DNA from: Hofstenia miamia
Lineage: Eukaryota > Xenacoelomorpha > Acoela
Reading direction: 5' to 3'
NCBI GenBank assembly: GCA_004352715.1
Contig: SCFE01000016.1
Location: 2,263,331-2,327,330 of the forward strand
DNA length: 64,000 nt
Shown piece by piece: positions 39,230-49,683 of the stretch. The notes below the pieces were generated by a model. That model was not told the DNA's origin. It saw only the letters and a list, made by a program, of their open reading frames with translations, and made no database searches. The stretch's first letter is position 1. Each line of letters begins with the position of its first letter. The position numbers were made by a program, and so were the translations under genes.

Positions 39230-40340
39230 ACATTCGACTTTTCCTGACCAATTAAAATTGGCAAATATTGCTCTATTATTTAAAAAGGATGACCCAAAGA
39301 GATTGTTTGAACTATAGACCGATTTCTGTTACATCGCCAATTAGTAAGATTGGTTTTCGTAAATATATTTCTACAAATGATGCCTTGTTAACAACTATCG
39401 AAAATTGGAGAAATAGCATAAATATTGATTAGTGTTCAGCAGCTATCTCCATAATCGTAAACAAAGAGTTAAACTAAAAATGGAATTCTCTCTGACTGGA
39501 TTTTTATTAAAAATGGTATTCCACACGGAGTAATTTTGGGACCGTTACTATTCAATAAGTACGTAAATGATTTGAGCAATCATACCACATATGCTGATGA
39601 TACTATGCTATTTAGTTCACACAAGTCTTCTCAAATTGCTATAAAAGTTCTCGAAGAAAATGCACAATATTTTGCTTCACTAAAACTTAGAATAAACCCA
39701 TCTAATACTCAATTTTGCTTAATTAGGCCTAAATTTAAAAATAACTCCACAAATAGTTCACAATTTAAATTGAAATTTAATGACACATACATATAACAAG
39801 TTAATTCTTTTAAATATTTAGGTTTCATTTTTGATTCTCAACTTAATTTTACAAAACAAATAACTAGTGTTATTAAGAAAATGGGTATTTCAATTAAGAC
39901 TCTTAGCAATGTATCACAACACCTTCCAACCGCAGCAAAAATTTAATTAATTCACACATTAATACTAATTCACTTTAATCATGGAAGCATACTGTATAAT
40001 GACATAAATAAACAACTTTTGAATACATTCAATGTACAAATAAAACGGGTTATAAAAATAGCAGTTAATCATATATATAGCAGAAATCAAGAAATGAACA
40101 AAGACTTTTCTAAATCCACAATGCATCATTTCTAAAAATATATTTAAAATATTGCTCCATACCACAAATCCAACTTTCTATCCTCTAAAATATTGCTTAG
40201 ACATAATCATAGAACCCTAAAAATTAAGCCTCTTCCATATAACAAGAAAATAATGAGAAATGCATTTCTCAACTCTTCAATACCTAATCTATAAAACAAA
40301 TAAATTAAGAGTATTTAAGAATAAATAATATATTTGACTA
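39230..40340 (+). mobile_element. degraded non-LTR retrotransposon RT, plus strand
   Basis: Blocks in several frames: LNYRPISVTSPISKIG near 39310-39350, NGIPHGVILGPLLFN (39510-39550), TTYADDTMLFSS (39590-39620; catalytic YADD), LKLRINPSNTQF, then FKYLGFIFD and the C-terminal KIAVNHIYSR / RNAFLNSS parts to about 40290. Only about 190 bp separate the RPIS and PHG blocks, so the motif A region is largely deleted. Multiple stops. Related to the minus-strand family at 40590-44780. Confidence 0.75.
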
Positions 40341-40599
40341 ACTTAGGTGACTCATTTTGAAGGGATGGAAGAATTGAATTGCATTGTTATCATTAAAATG
40401 TTTTTATAACTATATCCAATTTTTGATTCAAGAAGAAAAATCTATATTTAGTAATTGTTTTAACAATAAATATAAATACTGATAACAAATTCTAAAAGCG
40501 TTAAGAAAGTAATACAAAACTAAAAAACGAATATTTACAAATAAAAAGTGGTTAACTTGGGCTATGACGATTGCTAGTTTCTATTAATAGAGTAATCAG

Positions 40600-41028
40600 G
40601 ATTATAAAATTTATAACCTCGCCATTTCAGTTTTTTATATTATAAGTGCAAAAATATTTTTTAATATCCATTTTAAAGTTTTTTAATCTACTTATTTGTT
40701 TAATATATTTTGGTAATTCGTTTCACATATTTATAGCTGTGTTTAGAAATGAATTTTTCTTTATTCGCTTCTTATACCTAATAGGTTCAATTATGTGTGT
40801 TCTTTTATTTTGTTTATTGACTAATTTTGCAGCAAGAAAGTCATTTTTGTAATATGGGAAGGTATTGTTAGCTATTTTAAGGAACGTCGTTAAGACATTT
40901 ATATGGATGTAACATTGCGGATGTAGAAATAATTTTGAAATTTTTCTATATTCATTATTCTTATTAAAGCTATGATTATTTACTGCTACTTTGATAGCCC
41001 AATTTAGTTGCACTTGGAATTTCCTGAN
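40600..41028 (-). pseudogene. RT C-terminal segment
   Basis: Reads QVQLNWAIKVAVNNHSFNKN, LFLHPQCYIHINVL, TFPYYKNDFLAAKLVN and NSFLNTAINMWNELPKYIK: the C-terminal domain of a CR1-type RT. Upstream sequence is lost in the gap. Confidence 0.75.
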
Positions 41029-41608
41029 NNNNNNNNNNNNNNNNNNNNNNNNNNNNNNNNNNNNNNNNNNNNNNNNNNNNNNNNNNNNNNNNNNNNNNNN
41101 NNNNNNNNNNNNNNNNNNNNNNNNNNNNNNNNNNNNNNNNNNNNNNNNNNNNNNNNNNNNNNNNNNNNNNNNNNNNNNNNNNNNNNNNNNNNNNNNNNNN
41201 NNNNNNNNNNNNNNNNNNNNNNNNNNNNNNNNNNNNNNNNNNNNNNNNNNNNNNNNNNNNNNNNNNNNNNNNNNNNNNNNNNNNNNNNNNNNNNNNNNNN
41301 NNNNNNNNNNNNNNNNNNNNNNNNNNNNNNNNNNNNNNNNNNNNNNNNNNNNNNNNNNNNNNNNNNNNNNNNNNNNNNNNNNNNNNNNNNNNNNNNNNNN
41401 NNNNNNNNNNNNNNNNNNNNNNNNNNNNNNNNNNNNNNNNNNNNNNNNNNNNNNNNNNNNNNNNNNNNNNNNNNNNNNNNNNNNNNNNNNNNNNNNNNNN
41501 NNNNNNNNNNNNNNNNNNNNNNNNNNNNNNNNNNNNNNNNNNNNNNNNNNNNNNNNNNNNNNNNNNNNNNNNNNNNNNNNNNNNNNNNNNNNNNNNNNNN
41601 NNNNNNNN
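41029..41608. other. assembly gap (580 N)
   Basis: Run of N inside the RT of the minus-strand element. Confidence 1.
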
Positions 41609-42330
41609 TTATACAATTATTTAAAATGTAGCATATTGGTTCAGCTATTAAGTTACCTGAGAGAGTTACGAACCACATTGGTATTAGAGAGGGTCCACTG
41701 AATTTATTTTTTAAACATTGCAAACCGATAAGAGAAACGGGTTGGAGTTTAATTGGGTTTATTAAGGCAAAAGGTACATTCATACCGTTGTAGTTTCCTA
41801 AATTTAAGAAAACTTCATTGAAAGTATTGCAGATTTCCTTGTTATTTGTAATTGATTTATCTTTATAGTATATTCTTTCTATTTCTTCGGTTCGCATTTT
41901 TCTATTTAGCAAATTGTTAACAAATTCCCACTTATTTTTTGGGAAGAAAGAATTTGATACTGAAAACGGGAATAATTATTACTTGCTTTCCTTATAGTAA
42001 TATTACATAAATTTCGTGCAGATTTATAAGCATTTTGATTTTCCAGTGTTTGGGAATTTAAGTATTTTTTCCATTTTTTGTTTCTTTATTTCGATTAAAT
42101 CGATGGATTTAGAATCAATCCATGGCTTTGAAACATTATTTTGAGTTTTTTTTAAATACTGACGAAGTTTTTCGACATTTTCTGTTGATTTTTCTCGTAT
42201 TTTTATCAAAGATTTAGAAGGTGTACAAACTTTTAGAATAATCGAATAAGTAGCTATAAGGCAGTGATCTGAGTATGGAAATTCAAAACAAAAATAATTA
42301 TAAGACGAAGCATTTTCTGATATCATGAAA
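41609..42330 (-). pseudogene. endonuclease-RT linker and RT N-terminus
   Basis: 41912-41609 encodes MLNRKMRTEEIERIYYKDKS, FNEVFLNLGNY and a KFSGPSLIPMWFVTLSGNLI stretch typical of the region before RT motif 1. 42326-42024 gives SDHCLIATYS (the SDH motif closing the endonuclease) and a Lys-rich linker. Nearly identical to 47353-48153. Confidence 0.72.
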
Positions 42331-42339
42331 TAGTCAATA

Positions 42340-43013
42340 AGCGTTTTACTATCAGCAGAAATTCTAGAAGGAATTTTTTTATTTATTAGTGAAATATTGA
42401 AAGTATTGAGAAAATTTCAAAGCTTACTTTTTTCGTTATTTTTTAGAAGATTTACATTCTAGTCTCTCATTACCATTATATTCGTGTTATAACTCAGAGC
42501 AGTAGAAAATTCATCCTTCATTTGTAAAAAAAATTATTTATTTGGACATGGATAAGAGATATTTAATAATTGACTATTAAAATTTATGTCCGGGTTTCGA
42601 ATTTCAACCCAAAGACTTTCATAAGTTGAATATTTTGCTATATCTGTCCTAAGTTTAGGTTTGATTATTTTAGGTATTAAAAACATGACACCACCTTCTT
42701 TTGTCTTATTAAAATGAAAGGTTGGATTTCTGTCCTTTCTAAATATTTTAAGTTTAGAGTTATCGATTGACCAGAACGAATTGTAATTATCATTTGTAAA
42801 CCAGGTTTCAGTTATGCCCAGAATAAAGTTGGAGTCTAGTTCAGAAATGAATTGTCCAAATTCCGAATTTTTTATTGAGAGATTCTTAAAATTCATGTGA
42901 ATATATTTAAAATAATTAGTTGAATGCATAATGTTTGATAATTCTGAGTATTCATAAATATTATCAGCTTTGGAAGGCCCGGGGTTAATCTCGATTGCGG
43001 ATATAAGTAACAT
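42340..43013 (-). pseudogene. ORF2 N-terminus: 2A-like motif and APE endonuclease
   Basis: The frame 43013-42534 starts with a hydrophobic stretch ending SAIEINPGP, then YFKYIHMNFKNLSIKNSEF (endonuclease start), ILGITETWFTNDN (catalytic Glu in ITETW) and GGVMFLIPK. The remainder is split by a frameshift near 42540. The 2A-like motif lies ahead of the enzyme, as in sea-urchin and other CR1/L2-like elements known to carry 2A sequences. Confidence 0.78.
42975..42998 (-). other. 2A-like NPGP motif
   Basis: Encodes AIEINPGP. The family consensus is D-V/I-E-x-N-P-G-P; here the Asp is Ala. In active 2A sequences the ribosome fails to join Gly and the final Pro. Confidence 0.6.
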
Positions 43014-43559
43014 TATTGTTAGTACTAGAAAGTAGAATAAAGAATGTTTTGTTGTTTTAGTGAAAATCTATTTTTGAAATATCTTGCATGTATTCATACT
43101 GTTTCTTAAATTATGTTTATATATAGGTAAGGTTTCTCTAACACAGGCAATATTGAATTTTGAGTTAAGAATAATTAGAATTAAATATATGAAAGAAAGT
43201 GAGTTATCAGCGATAGCATAAATTACGTGAAAATTTCGCCACGACCCAATGAAAGTCCAAAATATAAAAATAAAATTTACCATTATTAGAAAAGTCTAAG
43301 AAAGTTTCTAATCCTCTGAACCTCGACGGTGGTGTTGAGAGAATGTCGGCATAACTTCGTCGCATGTTTATTGGCGGTGAAGGTAAGGCATGTTTTGGCG
43401 GGGATTGTTGAAAGGTGTTGGGCGGCGTTTGTAAAAATGGTTGGCGGGCGTTTGAGAACGGGTGTTGATCCGGAAACGGTAAGATAAAAGATTTCGAGCT
43501 GGCGGTGTAGGTCTTTTAATCACGTAGCGCTGATTAAATACACGGTTCGGTGGCGTGTT

Positions 43560-44774
43560 AAAAAAAGAATTTGATGGACCGTGCAAGCGTTGCATAATCT
43601 TGTTTAGTGTAGTGGATTCGATTCTTCGTGAATAAACTTCTATCAACAGAAGATCCTAAATAAAAACAGTTAGAGCTGTCGAAAACGGTATAATTTAACA
43701 GCTTGGCGTTTTGTTTAACAAGTAAATTTAGTTCAGCGGATTTTTTGTTTAACACCTCCTCCTTAGCAAAGAAGCAACTTCACCAAGGAAAACTTTAGTT
43801 GAACTAAATTTAGTTTTAATAACATTAATTAATTTCTTATACTTATCTGTAAAATCTTCTTTCTTTTGCATTAAGTCGTTTCTTCCTATTGTAATGAGAA
43901 TTCTCTTTAAATTATTTGATTTGGGATAAAGCGGAATTACATCAACTATGTCTTCAATGGTGGCTCCCGGATACAAATGAACACATGTAGAAGTTCTTAG
44001 TAATCCCGGCGCTTTCAGATGACGGTACAATGATGATCCGATGGCAAGAAATTCAGCTTCTGCTATCAAGAGTTTCGGACGTTGTATCATCTTTTGTGTT
44101 TGAGACGGCGCATGATTAATTTCTGGAGTTACTTGAGTAGTTTTGTTGGTGGATTNATTATTACTTGCTTTCCTTATAGTAATATTACATAAATTTCGTG
44201 CAGATTTATAAGCATTTTGATTTTCCAGTGTTTGGGAATTTAAGTATTTTTTCCATTTTTTGTTTCTTTATTTCGATTAAATCGATGGATTTAGAATCAA
44301 TCCATGGCTTTGAAACATTATTTTGAGTTTTTTTTAAATACTGACGAAGTTTTTCGACATTTTCTGTTGATTTTTCTCGTATTTTTATCAAAGATTTAGA
44401 AGGTGTACAAACTTTTAGAATAATCGAATAAGTAGCTATAAGGCAGTGATCTGAGTATGGAAATTAAAAACAAAAATAATTATAAGACGAAGCATTTNGC
44501 TATCAAGAGTTTCGGACGTTGTATCATCTTTTGTGTTTGAGACGGCGCATGATTAATTTCTGGAGTTACTTGAGTAGTTTTGTTGGTGGATTCAGAAGGA
44601 GTTTCCTTGATGGCAGCTAGCATGTTGAACAGGATAATTAGTTCATCTCTGCCAATATTCTTGAGAGGAGCTAAATATTTAGTTTTGCTTAACTCCTCTT
44701 CAGGTAACGCAAAGCGAAGTAGCGTTAAGCGTGGTACAGCGCGCTCGCAAGGACCGAAAGCATCGGTAATTTAG
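43560..44774 (-). pseudogene. ORF1 with SGNH-hydrolase (esterase-like) domain, broken
   Basis: Starts in 44774-44590 (EEELSKTKYLAPLKNIGRDE), continues after the misplaced block at 44090-43749 with LAIGSSLYRHL (block I, GDS changed to GSS), YPGATIEDIVDVI and LITIGRNDL (block III GxND). After a frameshift, 43755-43558 has FDSSNCFYLGSSVD and RIHYTKQDYATLARSI (block V; usual D-x-x-H, here N-x-x-H). 43646-43368 is an Arg/Pro-rich, probably nucleic-acid-binding tail. SGNH esterase ORF1 is characteristic of CR1-group elements. Two catalytic positions look altered, and the gene is broken. Confidence 0.78.
44157..44590 (-). repeat. misplaced internal copies bounded by single N (assembly artefact)
   Basis: 44157-44497 duplicates the linker sequence found at 42000-42330 and 47730-48055. 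44499-44590 repeats 44063-44155. Single n at 44156 and 44498 mark joins. The interruption of ORF1 is probably not real. Confidence 0.8.
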
Positions 44775-44899
44775 CTTCAAGTCAACAGTGACTCTTAAGT
44801 CCTTGAAATGGTTTAAAATTGAAACTTTAAGATTAAGAGTTAATTCTGAAGCATTGTAATTAGTTGTAGTGGGCTACAAAATACAAATTCTGTTTTACT
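44591..44899. other. 5' part of the minus-strand element and unassigned sequence
   Basis: 44591-44780 is ORF1 N-terminus on the minus strand. 44780-44899 shows nothing. Confidence 0.5.
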
Positions 44900-45320
44900 T
44901 TCATTTATGAGTAACATGCACATTGAAATATTTTGCGAATTTGTTCCAATTTGATGTGATGGATCGATTTATTATAGTTGAATAGGGGGGGGGGGTATCA
45001 TCGTCATATTGACTTAAATTATAATCAGTTTTCGTATGCATATCATTCCCATATATATTGAAAAGAAAAAGGATCTAAAATTGTCCCCTAAAGAACGCCA
45101 TTATTAACAGATAGCCAAGCAGAAAATACATAATTTACTTTTACTCTGAAATCTATCTTTCAAATAGCTAGTAATCGCATTTTCCACTCTTGCTAAAAAA
45201 TCCCATGTAGGATAATTTTTGATTAGTATGCTATGATGAATAGAATTGAAAATTTTACAAAGATCTAAGCAATCAGTTATGATTTCAATTTTTCTAATGA
45301 TTTAATAGGACATCATTAGT
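44900..45320 (-). pseudogene. older RT fragment, minus strand
   Basis: Minus-strand reading with stops: DLCKIFNSIHHSILIKN (motif A, D-L-x-K-x-F-x-x-I-x-H), SYLKDRFQSK and a degraded L-x-x-GTIL-PFLFSIYM block (motif B). A ten-G run at about 44987 lies next to it. Different family from its neighbours, and much older. Confidence 0.6.
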
Positions 45321-45440
45321 TGAAAAGTGTTTACAAAATACAAATTGAGAATTTGACAGTGGGTTGTGTTTATTTGTCTAAAGTCACCGCCACCATCATA
45401 AGCGATCTACTTCAACAGCTAAGATACTTTTTTATTAACT

Positions 45441-46206
45441 ATGTCGTGTGAATTAATATATTTCTGTTTACAGACGCCCAGGCTATGGAGAAATTATTAT
45501 AACCCTAAATTCAAATTGAAACTCAAATTTGTTTTCAAAGTAAAATTATTACTCTTTACTTATATTTTCCTTATTTCGACATTCAAGTCCAATGAGGATG
45601 CCTTGCTTTTACTAGTACAGTTTTACTTCAATACATATAACTCAACTATTCGCTATTCAAAAACAGCTTTAACTTTCTTAACCAGGCGCATTTGTATTAT
45701 CATAATCGATTTAAAAAACTCATTTGTTATTTCTCTCATAATTTTCCTATTATTAGCAGTATATGGTATTGAGACTAATCCCGGTCCGATTTTAAATTTT
45801 AAATCATACATCAAAAAATTGAATACCGGCTCAGATATTGTGAATTACGTACATTTAAATTTTCAGAATCTAAGTATTAAAAATTTCGAATATAGGGAAT
45901 TCGTTTCAAATACTAAAAATGATTTAATTCTCGCAATTTCTGAAACTTGGCTAAAGATTGACGATCTAGATAGCACATGATCTATTTAGAAAGGATAGAG
46001 TTTTGAACAATATGTTAGGAAAATCAAAAGGTGGAGGTGTATTACTTTTAGTTCCAAAGTCATTCAATCCCAAAATACGCAACGACATTAAAAGTCCTAA
46101 CACATCAAATTTTGGCAGTCTATGGGTTGAAATTACTAATCCAATTAAAAATTCTAGATTTCAAAAACAATTATTAAATGTATCATCTGTTCTTGAACAC
46201 ATTTAA
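45441..46206 (+). pseudogene. ORF2: hydrophobic leader, 2A-like motif, endonuclease
   Basis: 45441-45980 (179 residues) begins MSCELIYFCLQ, contains hydrophobic segments (about 35-47 and 84-107) and ends the second with AVYGIETNPGP at residues 106-116. It continues to VNYVHLNFQNLSIKNFEY and ILAISETWLK (catalytic Glu of the endonuclease). A stop at 45978 and a shift lead to 46003-46206 with GGGVLLLVPKSF and SLWVEI. This copy is therefore broken inside the endonuclease. Same family as 42340-43013, with about half the residues shared by eye. Confidence 0.8.
45759..45788 (+). other. 2A-like NPGP motif after a hydrophobic segment
   Basis: Encodes VYGIETNPGP (residues 107-116). Asp of the consensus D-x-E-x-NPGP is Gly. 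Confidence 0.65.
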
Positions 46207-46930
46207 TCTTGTATTGACCAATAAAACATTGCCTACTAGAATTACATCATCGAGTAGGACTCTAATTGACTACATTGCATTGGCTGAAAACAATAATACA
46301 CACGTCACACTTCCAGTACACCTCTTCTGAATGCCCATTCTCTGATCACTGTTTTACATCTATCAAATTTCAAAAGTCTTCTCATTCAACCCCAAAAATT
46401 ACCATGAAATGAATTAAAACTCGTGAAAAGTGTATTGAAAATATGAATAATTTTAAATCATCCCTGTCATCAGAAAATTGGTTTCCTGTATATTCTGCAT
46501 CAAATATAAATGAAATGCTAAAAAATTTCTCAGACATTTTTTAATTTTATCTCAACAGATTTCGCCCTACAAGGAAAATAATTCTTAAATCCACAACCAA
46601 ATCCAAAGCAAGCAATACTTTTTCTAACAAACCCTGACACTTGTGAAGCTTTGATTCGCGAAAAGAACAAAGCATATAAGCATTTTATAAATTCTCGAAC
46701 TAACAAGAACTTTGCTGCCTATAAAAAGGCCAGAAATGCCTCGAATATTGCATCTCGTAGGGCATTCAATGAATTTATCAAAAATGAGTATACGCGTCTT
46801 CCAAATGAAAAGTCAAAATGGAAACTAATAGAATAAATCACAAATTATAAGCTATCTAAATCAAACTCAATTGATGTGATTAAAGATCAAAATGGAAATA
46901 ATCTTACCGACAATTTAAAAATTTATTTGA
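46207..46930 (+). pseudogene. endonuclease end and linker to RT
   Basis: RTLIDYIAL (46255-46285) and a degraded SDH motif (FSDHCFTSI, about 46338-46365) close the endonuclease. 46651-46836 encodes KNKAYKHFINSRTNKNFAAY and FNEFIKNEYTRLP, the usual Lys/Arg-rich linker. Frameshifts separate them. Confidence 0.7.
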
Positions 46931-48153
46931 ATGCCGTTGAAATTAAGTTTGTATATTGAAGTATCAGTAGATTTAGTTTTTGGTTTAACAATACAGAATT
47001 GAGTTTTTAGTGGATTTAATCTTAGTTTTATAGAAGCAAAATATTTAGCAAGAGAAGCACAGCTTGTTTCGAGAGTTTGAACCGCTTTTTCGGGAAATTT
47101 ATTAGGATGAAGTAATATTGTGTCATCTGCATATTGTATAACGTTACTTGCTCGGACAAATCATTTATGTAAATATTAAATAAGAAGGGACCCAAAATTT
47201 TACCCTGAGGAACCCCATTTTTAGTGCATACCCAATCTGAAAAAGATTCATTAATCGAAATGGGTCTATAATTTTCGCAATCTTCGGTATCATTTCTTTT
47301 AAATAATGGTGTTATATTTGCCCATTTTAATTCACCTGGAAAAAAGGAATGTCTTATACAATTATTTAAAATGTAGCATATTGGTTCAGCTATTAAGTTA
47401 CCTGAGAGAGTTACGAACCACATTGGTATTAGAGAGGGTCCACTGAATTTATTTTTTAAACATTGCAAACCGATAAGAGAAACGGGTTGGAGTTTAATTG
47501 GGTTTATTAAGGCAAAAGGTACATTCATACCGTTGTAGTTTCCTAAATTTAAGAAAACTTCATTGAAAGTATTGCAGATTTCCTTGTTATTTGTAATTGA
47601 TTTATCTTTATAGTATATTCTTTCTATTTCTTCGGTTCGCATTTTTCTATTTAGCAAATTGTTAACAAATTCCCACTTATTTTTTGGGAAGAAAGAATTT
47701 GATACTGAAAACGGGAATAATTATTACTTGCTTTCCTTATAGTAATATTACATAAATTTCGTGCAGATTTATAAGCATTTTGATTTTCCAGTGTTTGGGA
47801 ATTTAAGTATTTTTTCCATTTTTTGTTTCTTTATTTCGATTAAATCGATGGATTTAGAATCAATCCATGGCTTTGAAACATTATTTTGAGTTTTTTTTAA
47901 ATACTGACGAAGTTTTTCGACATTTTCTGTTGATTTTTCTCGTATTTTTATCAAAGATTTAGAAGGTGTACAAACTTTTAGAATAATCGAATAAGTAGCT
48001 ATAAGGCAGTGATCTGAGTATGGAAATTAAAAACAAAAATAATTATAAGACGAAGCATTTTCTGATATCATGAAATAGTCAATAAGCGTTTTACTATTAG
48101 CAGAAATTCTAGAAGGAATTTTTTTATTTATTAGTGAAATATTGAAAGTATTG
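46931..48153 (-). mobile_element. second minus-strand copy of the CR1/L2-like element (linker and RT)
   Basis: 47353-48153 is almost identical to 41609-42400. Further 3', 47657-47028 encodes NITPLFKRNDTEDCENYRPISI, then directly NESFSDWV and NGVPQGKILGPFLFNIYIND. The YADD and KLRLNPLKTQF blocks lie in the next frame (to about 46930). Catalytic motif A is absent because of an internal deletion. Truncated by the 1,000-N gap. Confidence 0.8.
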
Positions 48154-49153
48154 NNNNNNNNNNNNNNNNNNNNNNNNNNNNNNNNNNNNNNNNNNNNNNN
48201 NNNNNNNNNNNNNNNNNNNNNNNNNNNNNNNNNNNNNNNNNNNNNNNNNNNNNNNNNNNNNNNNNNNNNNNNNNNNNNNNNNNNNNNNNNNNNNNNNNNN
48301 NNNNNNNNNNNNNNNNNNNNNNNNNNNNNNNNNNNNNNNNNNNNNNNNNNNNNNNNNNNNNNNNNNNNNNNNNNNNNNNNNNNNNNNNNNNNNNNNNNNN
48401 NNNNNNNNNNNNNNNNNNNNNNNNNNNNNNNNNNNNNNNNNNNNNNNNNNNNNNNNNNNNNNNNNNNNNNNNNNNNNNNNNNNNNNNNNNNNNNNNNNNN
48501 NNNNNNNNNNNNNNNNNNNNNNNNNNNNNNNNNNNNNNNNNNNNNNNNNNNNNNNNNNNNNNNNNNNNNNNNNNNNNNNNNNNNNNNNNNNNNNNNNNNN
48601 NNNNNNNNNNNNNNNNNNNNNNNNNNNNNNNNNNNNNNNNNNNNNNNNNNNNNNNNNNNNNNNNNNNNNNNNNNNNNNNNNNNNNNNNNNNNNNNNNNNN
48701 NNNNNNNNNNNNNNNNNNNNNNNNNNNNNNNNNNNNNNNNNNNNNNNNNNNNNNNNNNNNNNNNNNNNNNNNNNNNNNNNNNNNNNNNNNNNNNNNNNNN
48801 NNNNNNNNNNNNNNNNNNNNNNNNNNNNNNNNNNNNNNNNNNNNNNNNNNNNNNNNNNNNNNNNNNNNNNNNNNNNNNNNNNNNNNNNNNNNNNNNNNNN
48901 NNNNNNNNNNNNNNNNNNNNNNNNNNNNNNNNNNNNNNNNNNNNNNNNNNNNNNNNNNNNNNNNNNNNNNNNNNNNNNNNNNNNNNNNNNNNNNNNNNNN
49001 NNNNNNNNNNNNNNNNNNNNNNNNNNNNNNNNNNNNNNNNNNNNNNNNNNNNNNNNNNNNNNNNNNNNNNNNNNNNNNNNNNNNNNNNNNNNNNNNNNNN
49101 NNNNNNNNNNNNNNNNNNNNNNNNNNNNNNNNNNNNNNNNNNNNNNNNNNNNN
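48154..49153. other. assembly gap (1,000 N)
   Basis: Exactly 1,000 N, probably a placeholder length. Confidence 1.
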
Positions 49154-49516
49154 AATGACTTCACATGTAGTATTAGTAAATGTAGGTATAGGAAACTGCA
49201 ATATTATTACTTAAACAATTAAGCCGATAGTTTTGTGGTAATGGCTACTTTTAATGTTATGCAGTTAGTGTCAACGCCCGGTTGCTTTATTAAATCAAAA
49301 CAACAAACACTCTACAAATATTGAGTTTAAGTCAGTTACAACTTTACTTGAGTGCACGCACTAAGCTAACATAAGGTACACATAACTAATTCCAGTTGAG
49401 CTGAGGTGGTGCTGTGGACTCAACCATCGTTGTAGAAGAGGAGGAGCTGTGTTGTGGAGATCGGCTTCGGGCAGTAGCCCACAGAAGAACTGAAGAGGAA
49501 ACATCTGACCACTTCG
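49154..49516. other. possible upstream LTR sequence
   Basis: No frame. Shares the phrase GAGGAAACATC with the LTR at 52870, so it may be LTR sequence of a divergent copy. Confidence 0.35.
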
Positions 49517-49683
49517 TCACCTAAACAGTGATAGTGAATACTCAACATTTTATTAACATAACTAGTTAATAATAGAGGATAGTCTGATGGTTCGACAATG
49601 TAGTAACACCTCACCCGCGAATTACTAAGCACTCATTATCAGTAATCAGACACGGCGTAATAAGCTAGGTGGAGGATGTTACA
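49517..49683 (+). mobile_element. LTR 3' part of a divergent Ty3-like copy
   Basis: Starts TCACCTAAACAGTGAT and ends GAGGATGTTACA, both shared with 52820-52980, with further patches (TTAACATAACTAGTTA, CCTCACCC). No primer-binding site follows, so it is probably a solo or 3' LTR end. Confidence 0.6.

Larger units (their letters stand above)
40590..44780 (-). mobile_element. CR1/L2-like non-LTR retrotransposon, minus strand, nearly full length but gapped
   Basis: On the minus strand: ORF1 with an SGNH-hydrolase fold (44774-43560) and an Arg-rich tail, then ORF2 starting with hydrophobic segments (43283-43020). A 2A-like NPGP motif, APE endonuclease (42990-42340), linker and RT N-terminus (42330-41609), a 580-N gap (41029-41608) and the RT C-terminus (41028-40600) complete it. 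A misplaced copy of internal sequence (44157-44497) bounded by single N bases interrupts ORF1. It shares the family with the elements at 45434 and 46930. Confidence 0.8.
45434..46930 (+). mobile_element. CR1/L2-like element 5' half of ORF2, plus strand
   Basis: ORF2 N-terminus with membrane-like segments, 2A-like motif, endonuclease and linker. It is truncated at about 46930, where a minus-strand relative begins, giving an inverted arrangement. Confidence 0.75.
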
